Assembly: GCA_049515555.1 (NCBI GenBank)
Contig: JBEKTY010000007.1
Coordinates: 31,437-95,436 of the forward strand
Source of the DNA: JBEKTY01 sp049515555
GTDB taxonomy: Bacteria; Planctomycetota; Planctomycetia; Pirellulales; Thermoguttaceae
DNA length: 64,000 nt
Direction of reading: 5' to 3'
The notes under the pieces are model-generated. The model was not told where the DNA came from. It did no database searches and saw only the letters and a program-made list of their open reading frames with translations. Positions 34,328-43,100 of the stretch are shown in pieces (positions within the stretch are counted from its first letter, which is position 1; each line of letters starts with the position of its first letter). The position numbers and the translations under genes were made by a program.

Positions 34328-35140
34328 CTACTGGACCAGGGCTGCCAGGCGGTCGGCCTCGGCCTGATCCACGGCGATCCGCCGGATGGCCGTGGCCCGG
34401 CCCGATTCGGAATCGGCCTCGACCAGGGTTGCGTGCAGGCGGAGGTCGCCGCTGGCGACCTCGAAATGGGTGGGCCGGAAGGTGCGGGTGGTTTCCAGCA
34501 CCCGGTCGATCCGCCGGCCGATGATGCTTTCGTGCGGGCCGGTCATGCCCACGTCGCACTGGAAGGCCGTGCCGCCGGGCAGGAGTTGCTCGTCGGCGGT
34601 GGCCACGTGGGTATGGGTCCCCAGCACGGCGGTGACGCGGCCGTCCAGGTATCGAGCCACAAGCTGCTTGTCGCTGGTGGCCTCGGCATGGAAGTCCAGC
34701 AGGATCAGGCGGAGGTCCGGCGGCAGGGCGGCCAGGACGCGGTCGGCCGCCCGCAGCGGGCAATCGACCGGCGGCATGAAGACCCGTCCCAGGAGCGAAA
34801 AGACCGCCACGCAAACCCCGTTAGCAGCGCGGAGAATCGCCACGTCGTGCCCCGGGGCATCGGGGGGGAAATTGGCGGGCCGCACGATCCGCCGCTCGGA
34901 CTCCAAAACCGGAAATATCTCCCGCCGCTTGTAGACGTGGTCGCCCAGGGTGATCCCGTCGATGCCGGCGGCCAGCAGCTCGCGATAGATGGCGGGGGTC
35001 AGCCCCGAGCCCCCGGCCGCGTTCTCGGCGTTGGCCACGACCAGGTCGATCTGCTGCTCGATCCGCAGCCCGCGGACCGCCAGGGTACACACCTGCCGGC
35101 CGGGCTTGCCAACCACGTCGCCGATCAGAAGGATTCGCAC
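34328..35140 (-). CDS. ymdB: YmdB-family metallophosphoesterase (TIGR00282)
   Basis: 270 aa, ATG at 35140. The metal-site motifs come in family order: LLIGDVVGKPGR at residues 4-15, VVANAENAAGGSGL near 35, GITLGDHVYKRREIF near 63 (Asp where most members have Asn, GNH), LLDFHAEATSDKQ near 148 and VLGTHTHVATADE near 170. Family members hydrolyse 2',3'-cyclic nucleotides. In Firmicutes ymdB lies next to rny, as here: the RNase Y gene is directly upstream on the same strand. The final residues follow the standard fold, so the gene is complete. Confidence 0.92.
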   Translation of the reverse strand: MRILLIGDVVGKPGRQVCTLAVRGLRIEQQIDLVVANAENAAGGSGLTPAIYRELLAAGIDGITLGDHVYKRREIFPVLESERRIVRPANFPPDAPGHDVAILRAANGVCVAVFSLLGRVFMPPVDCPLRAADRVLAALPPDLRLILLDFHAEATSDKQLVARYLDGRVTAVLGTHTHVATADEQLLPGGTAFQCDVGMTGPHESIIGRRIDRVLETTRTFRPTHFEVASGDLRLHATLVEADSESGRATAIRRIAVDQAEADRLAALVQ

Positions 35141-35157
35141 GCGTTAGACTTTCTGAA

Positions 35158-35313
35158 GCAGGGATTTGGGGATTTAGGGATTTTGGGGAGGACGAAGGTT
35201 TATCCGCTGAGGGGTTGACGGGTAATCGCTTCGGTCTCTCAAAGTCGGGCGGCTGTTAGCCGCGGGCTAAACTCCTAAATCCCTAAATCTCCAAATCCCC
35301 AAATCCCCCCGCC
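35158..35313. repeat. Complementary GGGATTTAGGG / CCCTAAATCCC tracts
   Basis: GGGATTTGGGGATTTAGGG (35162-35180) and CCTAAATCCCTAAATCTCC (35273-35291 region) face each other across the 170-base gap between rny and ymdB. They could fold into a long hairpin separating the two genes. A related GGGATTGGGGATTGGGG tract lies at 63080-63110. Confidence 0.65.
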
Positions 35314-35314
35314 C

Positions 35315-36868
35315 CTACCGCGCCATCTCGACGTGCCGGGTTTCCCGCAGCACGGTAACCTTGATTTCGCCGGGGTAGGTCAGTTGTTTCTCGAAGGCCT
35401 GGGCGATGTCGTGGCAGATTCTGGCGGCGGTCTCGTCGGTGGTGTCCTTGGCGCTGACGAGGACGCGGAGCTCGCGGCCGGCCTGGATGGCGAAGGCCTG
35501 TTCTACGCCCGGGAAGCCGCCGGCGATCGATTCCAGCTCCTCCATCCGCTTGACGTAGCGTTCCAGGGTCTCGCGGCGTGCGCCGGGCCGGGCGGCGCTG
35601 CAGGCGTCGGCGGCCGAGACGAGCACGGTGTAGGGGTTGTCGATCCGCAGATCGTCGTGGTGCCCGCCGGCGGCGTGAATGACCTCGGGCCGCTCGCCGT
35701 AGCGCTTGAGCAGTTCGGCGCCGATCTTGGGATGGCCGCCCTCGGCCTCGTGGTCGGCGGCCTTGCCCACGTCATGCAGCAAGCCGCAGCGGCGGGCCAG
35801 GGTGGGGTCCAACCCGATCTCCTCGGCCATCATGCCGGCCAGGAAGGCCACCTCGACCGAGTGCCGCAGCACGTTCTGACTGTAGCTGGTGCGGAAGTGC
35901 AGGCGGCCCAGCAGGTTCACGATCCGCTCGTGCAGGTTGAAGACCCCCACCTCCTGGCAGGCCGCTTCGCCCAGCTTCTGGACGTGCCGCTCCAGCTCCT
36001 TTTGCGTGTCGGCGACGATCTCCTCGATCCGCGTGGGATGGATCCGCCCGTCGGCGATGAGCTTGGTCAGGGCGATCCGCGCCACCTCGCGGCGGATCAT
36101 GTCGAAGGCGCTGACGATGACCACGCCGGGGGTGTCGTCGATGATCACGTCCACGCCGGTGGCCTTCTCGAAGGCCCGGATGTTCCGCCCCTCGCGGCCG
36201 ATGATCCGCCCCTTCATCTCGTCGTTGGGGATGCCCACCGTGCTGGTGGTGCTTTCCGCCGTATGGGCGGCCGCGTAGCGCTGCAGGCAGGTCAGCAGGA
36301 CCTCGCGCGACTTCTGCTCGCAGGTCTCGGCCAACTGCTTCTCGTAGCGCATAATGACCGCCCCGGTCTCTTGCTGGAGCTGGGTATCCAGCAGGCCCAA
36401 CAGCCGGCGGGTGGCCTCCTCATGGTTCAGCCCGCTGAGCTCGTGCAGCGTCTGCCGCTGAAGGTCTACCAGCTTGGTGAGCTCCTCCTTGCGGCGGTTG
36501 GCGTCTTGGATCCGCTCGGTCAGTTTCCGCTGCGTGCCCTCGACGATCTTCTCTTGCTTGCGGACCTGCTCGGCCTGTTCTTCCAGGGCGTCTTGGCGTT
36601 TGTCCAGCAGGCGTTCCCGCTCGTGGAGCTCGCCCCGGATCTTGCGCAGCTCTTTCTCGCTCTCGGCCTGCTGCTGGAGCGTCTGCTCCTTGATCTCCAG
36701 CTCGGCCTCGCGGCGGCGGTTGTCCACCTCCTGCCGGGCCTTCTCCAGAAGCTGGCCGGCCTCGGACTCGGCGTCCTTCCGGCGCAGACGATCCAACAGG
36801 CGGAGCAACATGAAAGTCATGATCGCGGCCAGAACGGCCGTCAGGACAACGGTCAGCACGTAATCCAC
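35315..36868 (-). CDS. rny: Ribonuclease Y
   Basis: 517 aa from a GTG with AAAGGTGG upstream. Residues 1-22 are a membrane anchor, and residues 30-150 a long charged coiled coil (EKARQEVDNRRREAELEIKE). A KH domain follows (MKGRIIGREGRNIRAFEKAT, from about 216), then the HD domain (RCGLLHDVGKAADHEAEGGH, near 364) with catalytic His-Asp, and the family end GEIKVTVLRETR. It starts endonucleolytic mRNA decay from the membrane. The length and every domain match the family. Confidence 0.96.
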   Translation of the reverse strand: MDYVLTVVLTAVLAAIMTFMLLRLLDRLRRKDAESEAGQLLEKARQEVDNRRREAELEIKEQTLQQQAESEKELRKIRGELHERERLLDKRQDALEEQAEQVRKQEKIVEGTQRKLTERIQDANRRKEELTKLVDLQRQTLHELSGLNHEEATRRLLGLLDTQLQQETGAVIMRYEKQLAETCEQKSREVLLTCLQRYAAAHTAESTTSTVGIPNDEMKGRIIGREGRNIRAFEKATGVDVIIDDTPGVVIVSAFDMIRREVARIALTKLIADGRIHPTRIEEIVADTQKELERHVQKLGEAACQEVGVFNLHERIVNLLGRLHFRTSYSQNVLRHSVEVAFLAGMMAEEIGLDPTLARRCGLLHDVGKAADHEAEGGHPKIGAELLKRYGERPEVIHAAGGHHDDLRIDNPYTVLVSAADACSAARPGARRETLERYVKRMEELESIAGGFPGVEQAFAIQAGRELRVLVSAKDTTDETAARICHDIAQAFEKQLTYPGEIKVTVLRETRHVEMAR

Positions 36869-36909
36869 GATTAGCCACCTTTCGGATCCCGCCGATGCGG
36901 GTGCCTTGG

Positions 36910-37058
36910 TGAGGAGTCAGGAGTGAGAAGCCAGGAGTCAGGAGTTAGGAGCTAGAAGTTAGAATGAGGCATCTATGGCGGGGCCGCTTCGGCAGGGCCC
37001 CACCCCGGAGCTTCTAACTTCTGACTTCTAACTCCTGACTCCTAGCTTCCACTCCTCC
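36910..37058. repeat. Complementary GGAGTCAGGAG / CTCCTGACTCC tracts
   Basis: A purine-rich tract (36910-36964, units such as AGGAGTCAGGAGTTAGGAG) and its inverted counterpart (37009-37058, CTAACTCCTGACTCCTAGC) upstream of rny. Together they form a long imperfect hairpin with a 45-base GC-rich loop. Confidence 0.75.
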
Positions 37059-37821
37059 CCCTTCGTCGCCGGGGGCGGCAGGGCACACCCACCGGCTGTG
37101 GCCATGGAGAAGGGGCTCGCTGGAAGCAACGGCTACAACGCCGCCGGCCGACCGCCGACTGGGCGTTGCGCCTGTCCGCCGGCCGGTCGCCGGCGGGGTA
37201 CGCGGGTTTCGAGAGGGCAACCGATCCCTCTCGGCCAAGGTTCAAACGTCATCCGACCAACGGCAGGGGTACCGGCCCGCTCGATGGCGAACTGGACACG
37301 GCCCGAAAGAGCCCAAACGGGGTTGGCCGACCCCAGGGCGGCCCGCAGGCCGCCGCCCAGGATCGCCCCCAACCACCGTAAGAAGACCAAGATCCAGTCC
37401 ACCACGCGGCCGGCCCCTAACGCCGGTTCGTTCTTACTGCCAAGACCTGTTGAAAACTCGCTGTACACTGCTTCTCGGCCCCTAAACAATGGCCGAAGGC
37501 ACTCGTTAATTTTGGCTGCTCTTGTCAAACAAAAAACAAGACACGCCTCAACGTTAATTCTATCAAGTGGCGCGCAAACTGCAACACGAAACACACTGCC
37601 GCCCGGGTCGCTTGCCATTTTGCCGAAATCTGTGCCGGATAACCGGCCGACACAGACCCCCCGCCGGCCCCTCCCCACACGGGGGCCCCGACATCAAATC
37701 TGCCAAGTGCGGAGCAGGGTCTTCTCGACGTGTTCCTCTATTGGCCGGCCTGCCCCAACCGCGTATACTGCCTTGGCGACACAGGTTTCAACGAATCTTC
37801 ACCTCATGGACGGCCTGAGAG
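37059..37821. other. 760-base gap without a supported gene
   Basis: Frames up to 316 codons are open on either strand but show biased Arg/Pro/Gly content, no ribosome site and no recognisable motif. I see no tRNA, hairpin or clear promoter. Confidence 0.45.
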
Positions 37822-38691
37822 ATGCTGAATCGGCAACGGATGCTTGTCCACATGCTCCAGCAAGCGGGACGCCCCGTATCGAAGATCGATTTGATGAAAT
37901 GGTGTTTCCTGCTGCGAAGCGAAACGCCTTCGCAGGGTGGGCCAGCGTTCTACCATTTCCTACCGTACCACTACGGGCCATTTTCCTTCTGTCTTTATCG
38001 GGAGATCGATCAACTGGTTCGCGACGGAGTAGTCAAGGCGCCGGATGACCGATCCTGGCATGTGTGTCGAACGGCCGACGACGCCAGGCAAGGTCTATCC
38101 AATGCTGTGACGCAAGATATCGCCCGAATCCTGCGACGGTTCGACGCGAAACCTACTTCCTACTTGATAGACTACGTTTACCGGCAGTATCCGTGGTTCA
38201 CGGTCAACAGCAGGCGGAAGCGACGTGCCACGCGCCCCATCGCTGCGTTAGCCGTCCACACGGCCGGTTATGGGGGGCAACAAGTTGACGCATTCCTCAA
38301 TATGCTCATGCGTAACGGAATTCAGCAACTCCTGGACGTGCGGAACAATCCGGTTTCTCGGCGGTATGGATTCCACAAGACGACGCTGGCTCGGCTCTGC
38401 AAGTCTTTAGAAATCGAGTACATCCACCGTCCCGAACTCGGAATCCCGCCGGTGTTGCGTCAAGGCCTCAAGACGCAGGCGGATTACGACCCGCTCTTCG
38501 GAAAATATGAGGCCGAGACTTTGAGGGACAACGTAGCAGCAGTCGAAGAGGTCGCACAGCTCATGAAGGCCAAGGCCAGTGTACTGGTATGCGTGGAAGC
38601 TGATCCGCAAATGTGCCATCGCACTCGTCTGGCAAGAGCCGTGTCCGAAAAGACTCGTCTGCCGGTCCGGCATTTGGAAGCAATAGAATGA
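37822..38691 (+). CDS. DUF488 protein with Panacea/YwgA-like N-terminal domain
   Basis: 289 aa. Residues 1-140 (LVHMLQQAGRPVSKIDLMKW, FYHFLPYHYGPFSFCLYREI, IDYVYRQYPWFTVNSRRKRR) look like the helical YwgA/Panacea type domain. Residues 145-289 are a DUF488 domain: AVHTAGYGGQQVDAFLNMLM, QQLLDVRNNPVSRRYGFHKT, YIHRPELGIP, and SVLVCVEADPQMCHRTRLAR, the conserved CxEx4CHR motif. DUF488 proteins are uncharacterised. The stop overlaps the start of the next gene (ATGA), showing translational coupling. Confidence 0.78.
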   Translation: MLNRQRMLVHMLQQAGRPVSKIDLMKWCFLLRSETPSQGGPAFYHFLPYHYGPFSFCLYREIDQLVRDGVVKAPDDRSWHVCRTADDARQGLSNAVTQDIARILRRFDAKPTSYLIDYVYRQYPWFTVNSRRKRRATRPIAALAVHTAGYGGQQVDAFLNMLMRNGIQQLLDVRNNPVSRRYGFHKTTLARLCKSLEIEYIHRPELGIPPVLRQGLKTQADYDPLFGKYEAETLRDNVAAVEEVAQLMKAKASVLVCVEADPQMCHRTRLARAVSEKTRLPVRHLEAIE

Positions 38692-39494
38692 CCGGCTCGC
38701 CCTCGGATACGAAGGTCTTGATTCTCGTCATGACCTACCCGCATCCGTCCCGAGGGTATCAGGAATTGGTTTGTACGGCAGGAATTACCGAATCGGGCGA
38801 ATGGGTGCGACTTTATCCCGTTGACTACCGTTATCGCCCGTCGCACCAGAAATTCAAGAAGTACCAGTGGATCGACGTCCAACTGGCCCCGCGTGGTTAC
38901 GGCAAGGATAACCGCAAGGAAAGCCGCAGGCCCAACCTGGACTCAATCACTCTTATTGGAGAGCGGCTATCAACGAAGAATGACTGGGCTGAACGTCGGG
39001 AAATCATCGACTCATTGCCCCGCTATAGCTTAAATCAGTTGAAAGCTCTGTATGATACGGATCGTACGTCGCTCGGCATTGTTCGCCCGAAGAGGGTGAT
39101 CGATCTGGAGATTCGACCAGCTACGGAGCCTGATTGGAAACCGGAATGGCGACAGCTTTTCTTGCAGAGAACGCTCTTCGGGGGACAGCAGAAGTCGTTG
39201 CGAAAGCTACCGTACTCGTTTCATTACATCTTTGAGTGCGAAGACTCCGAGAAACCACATACGGCAATGTGCGAGGACTGGGAACTGGGGAATCTCTTTC
39301 TCAAGGAGAGTGAACGGTTTGGGTCAGACGAAGCGGCTGCCCAAAGCGTGCGAGGGAAATTTCTCAACGAGATTTGTGGATCCGAAAAGGATACGTGCTT
39401 TTTCATGGGCACGCATTTCCCGTACAATACATGGCTCATCCTTGGGCTGTTTTGGCCCCCCAAAGCGAAGACTCCACAGCGGCAACTGTTTTGA
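38688..39494 (+). CDS. Conserved hypothetical partner of the DUF488 protein
   Basis: 268 aa, starting at the ATGA overlap with the DUF488 gene. The N-terminus MTGSPSDTKVLILVMTYPHP, then LVCTAGITESGEWVRLYPVD and YQWIDVQLAP, is a compact beta-rich domain. A middle segment has RPNLDSITLIGERLST. The C-terminal part has LPYSFHYIFECED and FFMGTHFPYNTWLILGLFWP. I do not recognise a named family. The tight coupling to DUF488 suggests a two-protein system. It has no signal peptide and is probably cytoplasmic. Confidence 0.65.
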   Translation: MTGSPSDTKVLILVMTYPHPSRGYQELVCTAGITESGEWVRLYPVDYRYRPSHQKFKKYQWIDVQLAPRGYGKDNRKESRRPNLDSITLIGERLSTKNDWAERREIIDSLPRYSLNQLKALYDTDRTSLGIVRPKRVIDLEIRPATEPDWKPEWRQLFLQRTLFGGQQKSLRKLPYSFHYIFECEDSEKPHTAMCEDWELGNLFLKESERFGSDEAAAQSVRGKFLNEICGSEKDTCFFMGTHFPYNTWLILGLFWPPKAKTPQRQLF

Positions 39495-39519
39495 AAGGTC
39501 GCCTACGAGACCAGTCCCA

Positions 39520-39741
39520 ATGGTTATCACCGCCGTCAGTATCGAGACCACCGAGGATGAACTCGTGATCCGGCTTGCCGACCGCGAGGTGCGGATCGCG
39601 TGGGAGCGGTGTTCGCCAACGCTTGCCGCTGCCACCGCCGAGGAGCGCCGCCGGGCCGAACTATCCCCCGGCGGCTACGGGATCCATTGGCCGATGCTGG
39701 ATGAGGATCTTTCGATTGGCGGTCTGGTCAAGCAGACGTAA
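39520..39741 (+). CDS. DUF2442 family protein (antitoxin-like)
   Basis: 73 aa from ATG 39520. The sequence VSIETTEDELVIRLADREVR, then ELSPGGYGIHWPMLDEDLSI and GGLVKQT carries the DUF2442 hallmark (GYGIHWPxLDEDLS). DUF2442 proteins commonly sit beside DUF4160 toxins; no such partner is adjacent, so this may be an orphan or part of the preceding cassette, which ends 25 nt earlier. Confidence 0.72.
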   Translation: MVITAVSIETTEDELVIRLADREVRIAWERCSPTLAAATAEERRRAELSPGGYGIHWPMLDEDLSIGGLVKQT

Positions 39742-39778
39742 ACGGCGATTCGTTTTGGTCCCGCTGTCGTCTAGGATC

Positions 39779-39829
39779 CCGACCCCCAGCCCCATATCTT
39801 TGGGGGGTGGGCGAATAATTCGCCGGGGA
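39779..39829. terminator. Two hairpins downstream of the DUF2442 gene
   Basis: CCCCCAGCCCCA faces TTGGGGGGTGGG, and GGCGAA-TAA-TTCGCC follows at once. They may terminate the cassette, though no T run follows. Confidence 0.4.
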
Positions 39830-39950
39830 AGATGCGATTGCATAATAGCTGGGGGTATGCGCGGCCGGGAGGCCGCAGACTGCCCAGCGAGCGGAACAGA
39901 AGGTTGATCCGGCCACCATCTGTGTTTACTCTATAAGGATGGTAGGGAGA

Positions 39951-40021
39951 AAGGGGCACAGGCACCTTCGGGTGTTTCGGGGCAGTCCCCGTGCGTACCG
40001 AAGGCGTCGGTCCCCCTTTTT
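39951..40021. repeat. Imperfect hairpin repeat with T-run upstream of the Ig-repeat gene
   Basis: AAAGGGGCACAGGCACCTTCGG faces CCGAAGGCGTCGGTCCCCCTTTTT, with an inner GGGGCAGTCCCC hairpin. It ends in five T residues and could act as a terminator isolating the following operon. The remaining 115 bases to the next start have no clear promoter (a TATTATAAG sits near 40063). Confidence 0.5.
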
Positions 40022-40136
40022 CCAGGCCCGGAGGCATCCCATTCGCGCGTGGGCCTGCAATACGTATTATAAGTGTCGCCCGGTGTAGGCAGAGCATCGG
40101 GGCGTAAGCGACTGTCTTTTCTCGTGAGAGCGATCC

Positions 40137-43100
40137 ATGGCTACCCGATTTGTGCGAATCGACCTGTCTGAGAGTGCCCGCGACTACCGCCCCATCGCGG
40201 TAGAGCCGGGGGTCCCCATGCTCGACCGTTCCGGGGGCAACAACCGCATTGTCTTCCGGTGGCTGGGGGGCATGGTGGGCGAGCCTGTTTGGGAGGGTGA
40301 CTCGGTCAGTTTCTACGCCCGCGACGACGAAGGGGGGCGGCTGGAAGAGGTCGTCTGCCAGCCGGCCTCGGACCAGGACCTGCGGACCATCCTGAAAGAC
40401 GACGTCGAGAAGCTGCGCGAGCGGCTCGGTCAGTCGCGGGCGGAGACCCCCACCGAGCGGCTGCTGCGGCGGACCCTGCTCAGCGAGTTCGAGGACCTGG
40501 TCGATAAGCCCTACCGCACCGACCTGGACAGCTATTTCTTCCGTTATCGCGACATACTGGGCAATTGGCGGCTGGTGTGGTGCTGGGGGTACCAGCGGTT
40601 GGACGCCGAGCCGGCCCCGGCGGTGGTCTGCACCGATCCGGCGTGCAATTTGCTTTTCGTGCGGCGGCCGGGGAAGAGCCCGCGTTGCCCGAGCTGCGAA
40701 GGGCTGTTGTCCAACCGGCCCATGCGGCGGACGAACTGGCGCATAGCGGCCCTGGCCGGGTTGCTGTTGTTGCTGTTGTTCGGCGGGGCGTTGTGGTGGG
40801 CCATTCGGCCCAGCCACCTGATCGCCGCGCCCAGCCCGGTCGTCGCGCCGGTGGGCAGCCGGGTCGAGTTCCAGGTGTGGAAGGCCGGCCTGCTGCGCAA
40901 GCAGGACGTCACGCGGCAGTCGATCGGCATTTCCTACGATCCGCGGGTGGCCCGGCTCAACCAGGCGGCCGGCACGGTAACGCTGGTCGGCACGGGCACG
41001 ACGAAGATCTGCTTCTACGCCGGCCGGCTGAAGACCGAGGTGCCGATCCAGGCCGAGCCCAGCGCGAACCCGGACAAGATCTTCATCGAGCCGTCGCGGA
41101 TCGAGCTGGCCGTGGGCAGTACGGCCCGGGCGAAGCTCGTCGGCGAGTACAAGGACGGCAAGCGGGCCGATCTGAGCGAGGTGGCGCAGTGGAAGGTGCC
41201 CAGCGACGGCACGGTCTATGCCTCCGGGAGCCTGGTCGAGGGAATGGCCCAGGGCACTTCGACCCTGTCGGCCCGATACCGCGCCAACCCGGAGAGCCCC
41301 TGGATGGACGCCAGTACGGCCGTGACCGTGACCAAGGTCGATTTCCTGGCCCTGGAGGCGGGGGTCGATCCGAAGGCCATCGGCGTGGGCCTGGCCGGAA
41401 AGCTGCGGATGGACGCCGTCGCGACCGACGGCCACCGCTACTCGGTCCTGGAATCGTCGCAACTGAAGGCCAGCGTCGATCCGTCGTACGTGGCCGCGGT
41501 GGCGGGGGCCAACCTGCAAGGGCGGCGGACCGGCGCCGGCAAGCTGGCGGCCGTGTTCGGCGAGAAGAACCTGTCGGCCGGGGCCGACTTCACCGTCGTG
41601 GCGCCGCCGGCCGTGGTCGCCGAGGTCCGGCCCGAGAACCTCGACCTGGTCGTGGGCGAGATCGCCGACATCAGCTACGTTTCGCCCGAGCAGGACCCGC
41701 TGCGACTGAGCAGCTCGCGGCCGGGGATCGTCGACATAACGGCCGCCAACCGCATCATCGGCCGGGCGGTGGGCGACACCGAGATCGACGTCAGCCAGTC
41801 GGGCAAGACCATCGGCAAGATCGGCGTCACGGTGACGCAGGCCGAGTTCCAGTCGCTGGCCATCGATCCGGCGGGCGTGGCCATGGCGGTGGACGACACG
41901 GCACGGCCGCGGGTCATGGCCCTGATCAAGGGCAGCGACCCGCCGCGGAGCGCCGAGATCGCGCCGGACCTGGTGGTCTGCGAGCGGGTGCCCTCGCCGA
42001 GGTATGCCGAGTTGGACCAGCGGCTGATGGAGCTGCGGGGCGTTGCGCCCACCAATCCCCTCAAGCCGGAGACGCTGCTGGTGAAGTTTGCGGGTCAGAA
42101 GGCCAGCGCGGCGGTGGAAGTAATGGTGGCCCCTTGCCGGCTGGAGATCGCCCCGCCGGGTCCGATCGATCTGCCGCTGGGCCAGATGATGCGGCTTTCG
42201 GCCTACGCCACCTATAGCGGCGGCCGCTGCGTGCAGGTGCCCTCCGAGCGGCTCCGCTGGGCCAGCGAGGAGAAGTCGGTGCCGGGGCTGAAGATCTACA
42301 ACGACCGCATCGGGGCCGTGAAGGCCGGGGCCGGTCCGCTCACCGTCTATGCCAGCTACTTCCGCCGGGAATCCAACCGCGTGGTGTTCAAGTCGGTCGA
42401 GGCCGACCCGAACCTGAAGCTGGCCCTGGAACTGGACCGCATGATCCGCCTGACCGGCGAGCAGGGGCAGGCCATGCTCACCGGCTCCAGCCCAGCGGGC
42501 GACGTCGAGCTGGTGCCGGAACTGGCCGCGTACAAGAGCTCCGACGTCAAGGTGCTAAAGATGAAATACCCGAATTCGGGCCAGTTCTTCACCACCAGGC
42601 AGCCGGGCGAGGCCACCATTACGGCCAGCCATGCGGCCGCCAAGGACCCGGTGAGCCTGAAGCTGCGGGTGTACGATGCGGCCAAGTCTCGATTGGTGTT
42701 CGACCCCGCCGCGGTCAAGGTGGCCGTCAACGAACAGGTGCCGGTCAACCTGATGCTGGAAGTGACCGAGGGCGGGAAGCCGGAGCGCGTGGCGATGGAA
42801 GGGCCGGGCGTGGGCTACACGGTCGAGCGGCCCGACGCCGTGCGCTGGGCCCCGCCGCGATTGACCGGCCTGAGCCCGTCCAAGCCCTTCGAGCTGAGCG
42901 GGCGGTACCCGGTGCTGAGCCGGCCGGCCTACGCGCGGGTCGAGGTGGTGGCCGCCGAGGCCGAGGATCTGCGGATCACGCCCGCCGCGGCCACGCTGGC
43001 CCCCGGCCAAACCATCACGCTGGCCGTCGAGCGGAAGGAGGCCGGATCGGACCAGTGGCAGGAGGTGCGTCCGGACGCGGCGGCCTGGAGCGTGCCGGCG

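Noticed and set aside
37098..38048. 316-codon plus-strand frame before and into the DUF488 gene
   Set aside because: It has no ribosome site or motif and overlaps the better supported DUF488 start.
40055..40075. TATTATAAG as promoter of the Srf-like operon
   Set aside because: No acceptable -35 box at the right distance, so I did not list it as a promoter.
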